Assembly (NCBI GenBank): GCA_902492205.1
Contig: CABUKU010000010.1
Location: 39,925-103,924 of the forward strand
Origin: an uncultured Bacteroides sp.
GTDB lineage: Bacteria > Bacteroidota > Bacteroidia > Bacteroidales > Bacteroidaceae
DNA length: 64,000 nucleotides
Direction: 5' to 3'
Both the position numbers and the translations under genes were made by a program. Below are positions 24,077-30,206 of the stretch, one piece after another. A model generated the notes under the pieces. That model was not told where the DNA came from. It saw only the letters and a program-made list of their open reading frames with translations, and made no database searches. Each line of letters begins with the position of its first letter. Positions within the stretch are counted from its first letter, which is position 1.

Positions 24077-24329
24077 AATTGAAAGACTTGCTTCAAAATT
24101 GACACCAATAAGTGATATTGCCATACTTATGGGATTAGATACGGGCGTGTTAAAAATGGAAATGAAAGACTCCAGTTCGTTAGTTTCTGAGTACTATCGG
24201 CGTGGTAAGGCTACCACTGCCATGAAATTGCGTGAACAGGAGATTGAACTGGCTATGGTCGGCAGTCCTCTTGCCGTTCAGCTTACTTCCTCTTTTCTGA
24301 CGGATATGTCCATTGATGAAGATTTATAA
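24048..24329 (+). CDS. candidate small terminase subunit (first of two)
   Basis: 93 aa. N-terminal HTH-like helices (EIERLASKLTPISDIAILMG, then LDTGVLKMEM) are followed by YYRRGKATTAMKLREQEIEL with A...GSPLAVQLTSSFL. This layout, a DNA-binding domain and an oligomerising helix with 'RGKA...LR..E...A..GSPLA', matches small terminase subunits that recognise the packaging site. It lies two genes before the large subunit. Confidence 0.55.
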   Translation: MVYSKEQLIEIERLASKLTPISDIAILMGLDTGVLKMEMKDSSSLVSEYYRRGKATTAMKLREQEIELAMVGSPLAVQLTSSFLTDMSIDEDL

Positions 24330-24331
24330 TA

Positions 24332-24955
24332 ATGCCGGTTCCAGCTACAATTGAAGTATGTAAGGAGCATTTGTTCTCTGCCCGGGAAGAAATGACTCAG
24401 AATAATGTCCCTGTCGTGATTCAGGAACGCCTGATACGAATTAGGGATATGTATAACTTTTGGCTTAACTTTCCCCGGAAGAAAGATGTAGAGATTGTCA
24501 AAGAACTGGAATTGCGATACAAGATACAACGTTCAACTGCTTACGAAGATATTCGGATCATTAAAGCCTTGCTTGGTGATTTGAATAAGAGTACAAAAGA
24601 CTTTCACCGGTGGAAGTTCTGCGGGATGCTGGATGAAGCCTATGAAATGGCAAAGAAAATGAAGGATGCCCGCGCGATGGTGGCTGCCGCCGATAAATAT
24701 GGTAAGTACACGCAGTTGGATAAAGAAGATCTGGTTGACCGCGGGTATGATAAGATTCAGGTGCAACCGTTCGAACCAACGGATGATCCTTCAGTAATCG
24801 GTATCAAACCGATTCCAAATATCAGGCAGCGTATTCAGGATAAGATAAAGCAGTATTGGAACGATGATATTGAGGATGTCGATTTTGAACCGATAGAGTT
24901 TAACGAAGAAGAGATTTTCCATCCTAAAGGGCAATCTGATGAAACAGTTCTTTAA
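24332..24955 (+). CDS. candidate terminase accessory or second small subunit
   Basis: 207 aa. It contains an HTH-like stretch (ELRYKIQRSTAYEDIRIIKA) and helices with EAYEMAKKMKDARAMVAAAD. The C-terminus is acidic (YWNDDIEDVDFEPIEFNEEE). It overlaps the large terminase gene by 17 bp. The two adjacent small proteins may together do the job of TerS, or this one may be a separate adaptor. Confidence 0.5.
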   Translation: MPVPATIEVCKEHLFSAREEMTQNNVPVVIQERLIRIRDMYNFWLNFPRKKDVEIVKELELRYKIQRSTAYEDIRIIKALLGDLNKSTKDFHRWKFCGMLDEAYEMAKKMKDARAMVAAADKYGKYTQLDKEDLVDRGYDKIQVQPFEPTDDPSVIGIKPIPNIRQRIQDKIKQYWNDDIEDVDFEPIEFNEEEIFHPKGQSDETVL

Positions 24956-26546
24956 TGATCCTCAGCAGGAAGTAATGTACACTGCCTGCAAAGATACGGT
25001 TGTTGTTGCCGGGCGTGGTATCGGAAAGGGGCCGATGCACGCTGCCTGGAACCTTCGTAATATGCAGCGGATGGCAGGTAGCATCACCGGCATTGTCGGA
25101 GCTAATTGCAAGCGTGTGCTTACCAATACCCTTCCATCTATGCTTATACATTGGGAGAATTGGGGCTTCAAACGTGGTTTGCATTGGGATGTTGGCATTA
25201 AACCTCCCAAATCGAGGGGGTGGGGTAAGCCACTGTTTGAGCCGGATAACTGGGAAAACATTCTCAGTTTTTATAATGGTTCCATCGGATATATAATCTC
25301 TCAAGACCGGCAGGGAACCTCCAATTCCCACTCTTACGATGCTTTGGATATTGATGAAGCTAAGTTCATCAACTTTGAGCAATTAAAGGATGAGACGTTG
25401 CCGGCGAACCGGGGAAATAAACAACACTTTGGCCAACACGCTTTTCATCATGGCATGTTGATCACCTCTGATATGCCGGTTACCAAAAAAGGTAGTTGGT
25501 TCCTGGAGTACGAAAAGAAAAGTGATAAGGAATTACTTGAGGTGATTCAGGGAACAATCTTTGAGATATGGAAAAAGAAAAAGGAAATCAATGAAATGAT
25601 TGCTGCCGGAAAGACGCCTCCGGCTTATCTGCGTTCTTATCTCCGTACGTTATCCCGTGACCTGGCGCGCATGCGCAGTGTTGCTGTGTTCTACAAAGAA
25701 TATTCTTCTATCTACAATATGCAGGTGCTTGGTGAAGCCTTCATTAACCAAATGAAGCGAGATTTGCCACCATTAACCTTTCAGACGTCTATCCTTTGCA
25801 AGCGTATCGGAATTGCTAAGGATGGCTTCTATTCATCCATGCGGCCAAAGCATAAATATGCTGCTTCGGACTTTTCTTATCTCGATAGCCTGGAGTACCA
25901 CTTTGATAAACTTCAGGATGAATGCAGCCTTCAGGATGCGGATGTGGACCCGAATGCACCGATATGTATCGCGTTCGACTACAATGCCAATATCAACTGG
26001 CTGGTGGCTGGTCAGACGAACGGAAGACGGTTGAACGTTATTAAATCTTTCTTTGTCAAGTTTGACCGCAAATTGCCGGAGCTGGTCGATGACTTCTGCA
26101 AGTATTATCGCCATCACAAGAACAAAGAAGTTATATTCTACTACGATAGTACAGCCCTGGGCAGTAACTATGCCGTCAATAAGCAGGACTTTAAGTGGGT
26201 GATTGAGCACGAATTTCGTTTGCGTGGATGGAATGTGAAAGCGGTTTATATCGGTAAACCTATGGGGCACATGGAAAAGTATCTGCTGATTAACCGGATG
26301 TTCTCCGGACAAACCAACCTGGTTCCGTACATTAATGAACAGAACAATGAAGATCTTCTCATTTCCATCCAGTGTGCCGGTGTGTACAATGGTGGAAAGG
26401 ATAAGAGAGGGGAGAAGCTGGCCGAAACGGAAGAGGACAGGCTGGAGGGCAGAACCGACGGTTCCGATGCCTTTGATACCTTGTGCATCGGTTGCGAGAA
26501 ATTCCCGCAAATATCTTTAGGTTTTTTTGTTACCTCCTCTTTTTGA
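24939..26546 (+). CDS. phage terminase large subunit
   Basis: 535 aa. The ATPase motor has a Walker A-like GRGIGKG at residues 25-31 and a Walker B at ~135-140 (ALDIDE, with catalytic E140). The Walker A is odd: the Lys is followed by Gly, where Ser/Thr is normal. The nuclease domain has an RNase H-like set of acidic residues in AFDYNANI (~348), YYDSTALG (~400) and DGSDAFDTL (~507). It packages DNA into the prohead. It is the last + gene of the capsid/packaging operon. Confidence 0.88.
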   Translation: MKQFFNDPQQEVMYTACKDTVVVAGRGIGKGPMHAAWNLRNMQRMAGSITGIVGANCKRVLTNTLPSMLIHWENWGFKRGLHWDVGIKPPKSRGWGKPLFEPDNWENILSFYNGSIGYIISQDRQGTSNSHSYDALDIDEAKFINFEQLKDETLPANRGNKQHFGQHAFHHGMLITSDMPVTKKGSWFLEYEKKSDKELLEVIQGTIFEIWKKKKEINEMIAAGKTPPAYLRSYLRTLSRDLARMRSVAVFYKEYSSIYNMQVLGEAFINQMKRDLPPLTFQTSILCKRIGIAKDGFYSSMRPKHKYAASDFSYLDSLEYHFDKLQDECSLQDADVDPNAPICIAFDYNANINWLVAGQTNGRRLNVIKSFFVKFDRKLPELVDDFCKYYRHHKNKEVIFYYDSTALGSNYAVNKQDFKWVIEHEFRLRGWNVKAVYIGKPMGHMEKYLLINRMFSGQTNLVPYINEQNNEDLLISIQCAGVYNGGKDKRGEKLAETEEDRLEGRTDGSDAFDTLCIGCEKFPQISLGFFVTSSF

Positions 26547-26550
26547 GGAA

Positions 26551-26579
26551 TAAAAAAGGCTTCCAACCCGTGGAAGCCT
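26551..26579 (-). terminator. intrinsic terminator of hicAB
   Basis: Stem AGGCTTCCA / TGGAAGCCT around ACCCG (26557-26579); on the minus strand it is followed by six T. It is almost the same hairpin as the chromosomal one at 11047. Confidence 0.75.
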
Positions 26580-26616
26580 CGGAAATTAAGCTGTATAATT
26601 CGTCGTCAAACAATAA

Positions 26617-27027
26617 CTACACAACTGATAAAAATTCACGTCCTATTTTATGAAGTCCCTCTACAATACGTTCACGTTGTTGTCTGCGAGGAACTTTAAG
26701 TCCATTGGCATAATGACTAAGTAGCTGTTCATTTATTCCGGTAGCTCGTGAGATAGCTGCAATAGAAGTGTATCTTTCACAATTACGCAATAAAGCCGAT
26801 GCTTCAAGTACCCACTCAAACTGATAGTCGCCATTAGCTAACCATGCAGGCACGTCATCTCCATCTAACTGCATTCCTTCCACATGGAAAGCAACCGCTT
26901 CAGCAACCGCTTTTTTAATACCATCAAATGTTTTATCCGTAGCAACAACTGCTCCCGGAACCTCTTCGCCGACAGATGCACAATAATTTTTATTGCACCA
27001 TCCAATATTTACTTTTATAGTTACCAT
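26617..27027 (-). CDS. hicB: HicB-family antitoxin with HTH
   Basis: 136 aa. The N-terminal ~80 residues have the HicB fold (partially degraded RNase H-like: MVTIKVNIGWCNKNYCASVG, VPGAVVATDKTFDGIKKAV). The C-terminal ~50 residues are an HTH of XRE type (YTSIAAISRATGINEQLLSH). It binds and inhibits HicA and represses the operon. It follows hicA by 25 bp, the normal hicA-hicB order. Two flanking palindromes at the promoter are its likely operators. Confidence 0.85.
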   Translation of the reverse strand: MVTIKVNIGWCNKNYCASVGEEVPGAVVATDKTFDGIKKAVAEAVAFHVEGMQLDGDDVPAWLANGDYQFEWVLEASALLRNCERYTSIAAISRATGINEQLLSHYANGLKVPRRQQRERIVEGLHKIGREFLSVV

Positions 27028-27052
27028 ACGCTTTGTATTTTATGCAGGGTGG

Positions 27053-27247
27053 TTATTTCCACCCTGCTTGTTTCCAAATACTGTTTAAAAGAAACTGATT
27101 CAAATCCTCGCTTAACTTTCCTCTCACTGTCACCTTTCCGGCTATATCCGGATGCTTGAACTGTCGATGGTCGCCTTTGCAGTAACTTAAGTACCATCCG
27201 GCATCTTCAAGCATTTTAATGACCTCTTTTACTTTATAAACTTTCAT
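27053..27247 (-). CDS. hicA: HicA-family mRNA interferase toxin
   Basis: 64 aa, the family's normal size. The dsRBD-like fold is seen in VKEVIKMLEDAGWYLSYCKG, with catalytic His in GDHRQFKHPDIAGKVTVRG. Family members cut mRNA and block translation. As part of a prophage it may act in exclusion of other phages or in keeping the prophage (inference). Translation starts ~22 nt after the predicted transcription start. Confidence 0.9.
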   Translation of the reverse strand: MKVYKVKEVIKMLEDAGWYLSYCKGDHRQFKHPDIAGKVTVRGKLSEDLNQFLLNSIWKQAGWK

Positions 27248-27275
27248 TTCTGTTATACGTTATTGTTTGACTCTT

Positions 27276-27339
27276 CAAAGGTATTAATTTTAATACTATT
27301 CACCAAACAATTAAACCATAAAAGTATTAATATTAATAC
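27276..27339 (-). promoter_or_regulatory. hicAB promoter with two palindromic operators
   Basis: On the minus strand, -7 TACCTTTG (27276-27283) and -33 TTTG (27304-27307) are 20 bp apart. Palindromes GTATTAATTTTAATAC (27281-27296) and GTATTAATATTAATAC (27324-27339) bracket the -33 box, with 43-bp spacing. Two HicB dimers could bind and shut the promoter. Confidence 0.75.
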
Positions 27340-27415
27340 CTTTTAACAGAGAGTTAAAAAAACTCTCCCCTCCGTGGTTGATGGAACGGGAAAAGAAAAA
27401 TACCGCTTTGGGCCC

Positions 27416-27486
27416 CAGCCCGTTTTCGAGTGCTCGCAGAAAACGGGCTGGGCGGATGCAAAAGAAGCCCACCACAAAGGTGGGCT
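27416..27486 (-). terminator. two hairpins ending the minus-strand accessory operon
   Basis: Distal hairpin: CAGCCCGTTTTC / GAAAACGGGCTG (12 bp, 27416-27450) with an inner CGAG/CTCG. Proximal hairpin: AGCCCACC / GGTGGGCT around ACAAA (27466-27486), followed on the minus strand by TTCTTTT. The proximal one is a normal terminator for the 28582-27501 operon; the distal one blocks read-through toward hicAB. Bases 27340-27415 show no further feature. Confidence 0.75.
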
Positions 27487-27500
27487 ATCTCTGTCAAGGT

Positions 27501-27938
27501 TTACTCTGTTATGAGTTGTTGCTCAATTTCGGAAATTCGGATTTGAATTTTACCACGCATAAAGTTTATGAACTCTGTTAAGATAAAGTTGTTGGAAATA
27601 CTGAAAATATCACTATTATTATAGCCTATTGCATCAGAGAATCGCAGGCGATAAAGTGTAGTTTCAAAGTCCGTTTCTTCGTTCAGTTTCTCTGTAGCCT
27701 GTTCCAATTTATCCAATGCGTGCATGAACGCTGTGCGGTTATTGGATAATTGTTTCTTTCGTTCAAGCTCTGCAAGGCACTTTTTAAGTTCTTCCGTCTT
27801 TCGGTCTATCTCTTTTTGTAACTCTGTTGCCTCGTCTTTCTTTGGGGCTGCTACTGGGGCTTTTGCGCCTGCTTTCTTCATGGTTTCAACTGCTTTTGTT
27901 ACTTCTTTTCCTACTGTTTTAATTTCTTTCTTTTCCAT
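27501..27938 (-). CDS. coiled-coil accessory protein
   Basis: 145 aa, basic N-terminus with Ala/Lys-rich linker (KKAGAKAPVAAPKKDEATEL), then a long coiled coil (ELQKEIDRKTEELKKCLAEL). The C-terminal part (RLRFSDAIGYNNSDIFSISN) is more structured. No family recognised. Small proteins of this look occur in Bacteroides conjugative elements. It is the last gene of a three-gene minus operon. Confidence 0.55.
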   Translation of the reverse strand: MEKKEIKTVGKEVTKAVETMKKAGAKAPVAAPKKDEATELQKEIDRKTEELKKCLAELERKKQLSNNRTAFMHALDKLEQATEKLNEETDFETTLYRLRFSDAIGYNNSDIFSISNNFILTEFINFMRGKIQIRISEIEQQLITE

Positions 27939-27990
27939 TGTGATAAAATTTAAAATGTTAATAATTAATGATTTGTATATTAGGTTTAAC

Positions 27991-28380
27991 CTATTTCTCT
28001 AACTTGTGCACCTGGCATTCAGCGAAAAGATGACAGACAGGAAAAAAGTCTTCCTTTGCTTTTTCGTCTTCCTTTCCTTGTTTCTTTAGTTCTTCTATGC
28101 GTTCTTTTTCTGCTTTGGATGCTATGGGAGTACCCCAAACAAGGAGAGACTTTTCACCTTTGCGGACGGTGTAGCCGTTTTCTTTCCACTCTTTGAACGT
28201 CTTTAGATTCTTGTAGCCTTTGCAGGCATAGTAAAACCGTAAAAGCCCGTTCACTGTGTCGTCTTCGTTGCCCATATATTCGCCTGCATCACGTGCAGCA
28301 ACTAAACTTCTTGACAACTTTTTTAATTCCTCCCGCTTTTTCAAGCGTTCTTCCAGTGCTTTTTTATCGTCTTTCTTCAT
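27991..28380 (-). CDS. ArdC N-terminal-domain-like protein (antirestriction/ssDNA-binding type)
   Basis: 129 aa. The centre, FKEWKENGYTVRKGEKSLLV followed by WGTPI, and the ending FFPVCHLFAECQV resemble the N-terminal ssDNA-binding domain of ArdC antirestriction proteins, with the 'GxxVrKGEK' turn. The metalloprotease-like C-terminal domain is absent, so this is a stand-alone domain. ArdC-type proteins protect incoming single-stranded DNA and are carried in the leading regions of conjugative elements. Its presence inside a phage is unexpected. The highly charged N-terminus may be a linker. Confidence 0.6.
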   Translation of the reverse strand: MKKDDKKALEERLKKREELKKLSRSLVAARDAGEYMGNEDDTVNGLLRFYYACKGYKNLKTFKEWKENGYTVRKGEKSLLVWGTPIASKAEKERIEELKKQGKEDEKAKEDFFPVCHLFAECQVHKLEK

Positions 28381-28384
28381 GGCT

Positions 28385-28582
28385 TTATGCTTCGATAATT
28401 ACATAATCTTCCACCGTCTGAAAATAGTTGTCAGATGTAGAAATGAGTTCCCACTGTTTCCCGTTGGCATCTTTAAAAATGATGTCTAATTCTTTGAGAG
28501 TGTCCCACGCTTTGATAATCTGAAACCCTTTAAAATAGGTTGTTAGGACTTGAATTGCTTGTTTGTAGGTAAATGTTTTCAT
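28385..28582 (-). CDS. small hypothetical accessory protein
   Basis: 65 aa, mixed alpha/beta (KTFTYKQAIQVLTTYFKGFQ; ISTSDNYFQTVEDYVIIEA). First gene of the minus operon; no known family. It is 4 bp from the ArdC-like gene, so co-translation is likely. Confidence 0.55.
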   Translation of the reverse strand: MKTFTYKQAIQVLTTYFKGFQIIKAWDTLKELDIIFKDANGKQWELISTSDNYFQTVEDYVIIEA

Positions 28583-28615
28583 AATTGCATTGACTAAAAT
28601 TTATCTTGAACTTGG

Positions 28616-28671
28616 AGTCGTCGGGTGTGAGCCTTTTTAATCTCTTCGTTTCCCGGAACGACTTTTTTTTT
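28616..28671 (+). terminator. hairpin with T-run and GGGTGTGAG motif
   Basis: AGTCGT-CGGG pairs with CCCG-GA-ACGACT (28616-28625, 28652-28663), followed by nine T (28663-28671). The 5' side carries GTCGTCGGGTGTGAGCC, similar to GTCCGTTGGGTGTGAGTCC at 15201. On the + strand it is a strong intrinsic terminator, although no + gene lies upstream; a short + RNA starting near 28590 would end here. Confidence 0.55.
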
Positions 28672-28826
28672 AATTTCTCCGTCACCTATCGTGCGCGGTA
28701 TGTTTCGCCTTTTGATACCACATCTCCTGCGGTACTGAGGATGATAATTCCAGCAAGATTTTTAGAAAACCAACGGCTTGAATACTACCCCTGAGGGTGG
28801 AGATTTTTTCTAAAACTTCGTATAAT

Positions 28827-28857
28827 CTTGCTTTATCAGACCCGTGCCCTATATTTG
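28827..28857 (+). promoter_or_regulatory. possible + strand promoter inside the structured region
   Basis: TATATTTG (28850-28857) is a perfect -7 box, with CTTG (28827-28830, one mismatch to TTTG) 19 bp upstream. Transcription would begin near 28864 and could run to the poly-T hairpin at 29206-29220, giving an RNA of about 357 nt. Confidence 0.4.
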
Positions 28858-29142
28858 TGGTTCAAAAGGCGTTACTGCCGTCGCAAGGTGATGGAGATAA
28901 AAAAAGAGGAGTTCCGGAGATAGAAACGAAGAGTTCTCCAAGCAGGAACTGCTTACCGCTCTGCCCGGTCTGATTAAAGTATTAGGTAAACAAAGGGTTC
29001 CTTTAGGTTCTGTTTGCATGATGCTTTATTCAGACTGGGTGTTTTTCTTTGGTTACGGGTTTGGAGCATGTGGAGAACCGGTAACCCTGCGTTGAACGTT
29101 ATCGAACTAACAGGATGGTGCATCATCCTACCGCTTTACGGC

Positions 29143-29220
29143 AAAAAAATTGGGCGATGTCTGCTAACTTCTTCTGAGGCACGAAAGAAGATTGAGTTAA
29201 CTGGCTCGCCCAATTTTTTT
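29143..29220. terminator. 15-bp A/T-flanked stem enclosing a 6-bp hairpin, bidirectional terminator
   Basis: AAAAAAATTGGGCGA (29143-29157) is the perfect complement of TCGCCCAATTTTTTT (29206-29220). Inside, CTTCTT/AAGAAG (29168/29185) forms a second stem. The A7 and T7 runs make it able to stop transcription from either side. Confidence 0.65.
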
Positions 29221-29480
29221 GCCGCCGCCACGTTTTTTAAACGGTTCATTATGAGGAGAATGAGCCTAAAAAACATGGCATTTTTCAGCATATTTTTTCA
29301 TTTGTCCGGTCTTCAAGAAATTAATATGCTGATTCTCTGTTATTTATCCGTTGACTACGCCGCACAAAGTGCGGAACTCGCGAAGCGTACCCCCCACCGC
29401 CCTAAACTGAAAAAGTAATTACCTTCCCGCTTTCTTGCGGAATATGTAAGGATGTTTTGATTTTCTTGCTGGGCGGTAAT

Positions 29481-29560
29481 CGGCATCGTGTATAAAAAAT
29501 CAATTTCCTTTTTTATTTTTCTAATGAAAAGTATTATATATGATAGATATAATGCATTAA
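29481..29560. other. AT-rich gap before late promoter 2
   Basis: No gene. The AT-rich run (TTATATATGATAGATATAAT) resembles the sequence just upstream of the other copy of the late promoter (TTATATAATATAGATTG), so both promoters may share an upstream binding site. Confidence 0.35.
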
Positions 29561-29582
29561 TCTATAATATATTGTATCTTTG
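29561..29582 (+). promoter_or_regulatory. late-operon promoter 2, 22-bp motif shared with 18973-18994
   Basis: Identical to 18973-18994 at 21 of 22 positions, ending in the -7 box TATCTTTG (29575-29582). It is 114 bp before the ATG at 29696. The bases between (29583-29695) hold a hairpin-like GAGTGCGTT/AACGCACTC (29631/29641) followed by TTTTT, an attenuator-type element. Confidence 0.65.
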
Positions 29583-29630
29583 CCAGTGCATTGACATAGA
29601 AATTGTTTATCAATAGGTATTAGTACATCA

Positions 29631-29656
29631 GAGTGCGTTGTGAAACGCACTCTTTT
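29631..29656 (+). terminator. short hairpin with T-run in the late leader
   Basis: GAGTGCGTTgtgAAACGCACTC followed by TTTTTATA forms a compact intrinsic-terminator shape between promoter 2 and the first gene. It could attenuate the second operon unless an antiterminator acts. Confidence 0.6.
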
Positions 29657-29695
29657 TATATCTTTGTATCCATTAATCTTAAATAATAAATTACT

Positions 29696-30190
29696 ATGTG
29701 TGCATATCAACCAAAAGTTTATAAGGTTTTGACTGTATCGTATGTTGACCTTAACAATTACAAGTATTCTCTTGATTTTGTTTATTACCGTAATATAACA
29801 AATGATTATCCCCGCCAAGGTTTAGGTCAAGAGGTTAATCTAAATTTAGCAAATAATGGTCAAATAGCTGCTGATGCTTTAGATAATTTGATACTGTCGT
29901 GTATCCAAGATATTTTCGGGCTTCCTTTGGTTATAAGTTATCCTTGTGTCTTTCAGGAAGAAGAAAATAATTTTGTGGCTTCCAATATATCTGGAGCTTA
30001 TAAAGCTGATTTTACGGTTAATTTGTTCCCAAATGTGTTGGATACTCCTTTGCAGTTTAGGAGTTATAATATTAAGTGTGTATCACTTATTCCTCTTGAT
30101 GTTTTGCAAGTTCCCCGTCATAAGGATGTTCCAATGACATTTGCTACTATGGAGGAAGCAAATGCTTTCTTTGCTCTACATATAGGTTAA
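29696..30190 (+). CDS. hypothetical protein after the structured region
   Basis: 164 aa, beta-rich (KVYKVLTVSYVDLNNYKYSL; NNYKYSLDFVYYRNITNDYP). No signal peptide and no known motif. It is the first gene behind late promoter 2, but its AT-rich codon use and separate terminator at 31126-31165 suggest that it and the next gene form a small accessory unit (moron) and are not virion genes. Confidence 0.55.
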   Translation: MCAYQPKVYKVLTVSYVDLNNYKYSLDFVYYRNITNDYPRQGLGQEVNLNLANNGQIAADALDNLILSCIQDIFGLPLVISYPCVFQEEENNFVASNISGAYKADFTVNLFPNVLDTPLQFRSYNIKCVSLIPLDVLQVPRHKDVPMTFATMEEANAFFALHIG

Positions 30191-30206
30191 ATTAAAATAT
30201 AAATAT

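Larger units (their letters stand above)
28740..29480 (+). ncRNA. candidate large structured non-coding RNA region
   Basis: About 740 nt without a credible gene is packed with nested stems. Examples: AGCAAGATT/AATCTTGCT (28752/28824) enclosing TTTAGAAAA/TTTTCTAAA (28761/28806) and CTACCC-CTGA-GGGTGG (28785-28800); ATCAGACC/GGTCTGAT (28835/28967); AAG-AGTTCT/GGAACT-g-CTT (28929-28954); AAACA-AAGG/CCTT..TGTTT (28988-29015); GGTTAC/GTAACC (29051/29081); AGGATG/CATCCT (29112/29124); a 15-bp stem (29143/29206); a 20-bp bulged stem (29227-29279); TCAGCATATT/AATATGCTGA (29285/29323); CCGCAC/GTGCGG (29360/29369); CCGC/GCGG (29427/29437) inside CCGCCC/GGGCGG (29397/29471). Several contain U-G pairs that would be A-C mismatches on the other strand, favouring + strand RNA. 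In scale it recalls ornate phage RNAs (GOLLD, ROOL), but no sequence identity is claimed. Confidence 0.55.

Noticed and set aside
25833..26510. Minus-strand ORF of 225 aa opposite the terminase
   Set aside because: Antisense shadow; no start signal and no known family.
29014..29418. 134-aa ORF in the structured region
   Set aside because: It runs through the densest run of hairpins, including the A7/T7 terminator stem, has no ribosome-binding site and an unnatural composition. A conserved protein in relatives would reverse this.
28740..29480. Group II intron or diversity-generating retroelement
   Set aside because: No reverse transcriptase anywhere in the window, no domain V-type hairpin and no template/variable repeat pair seen.
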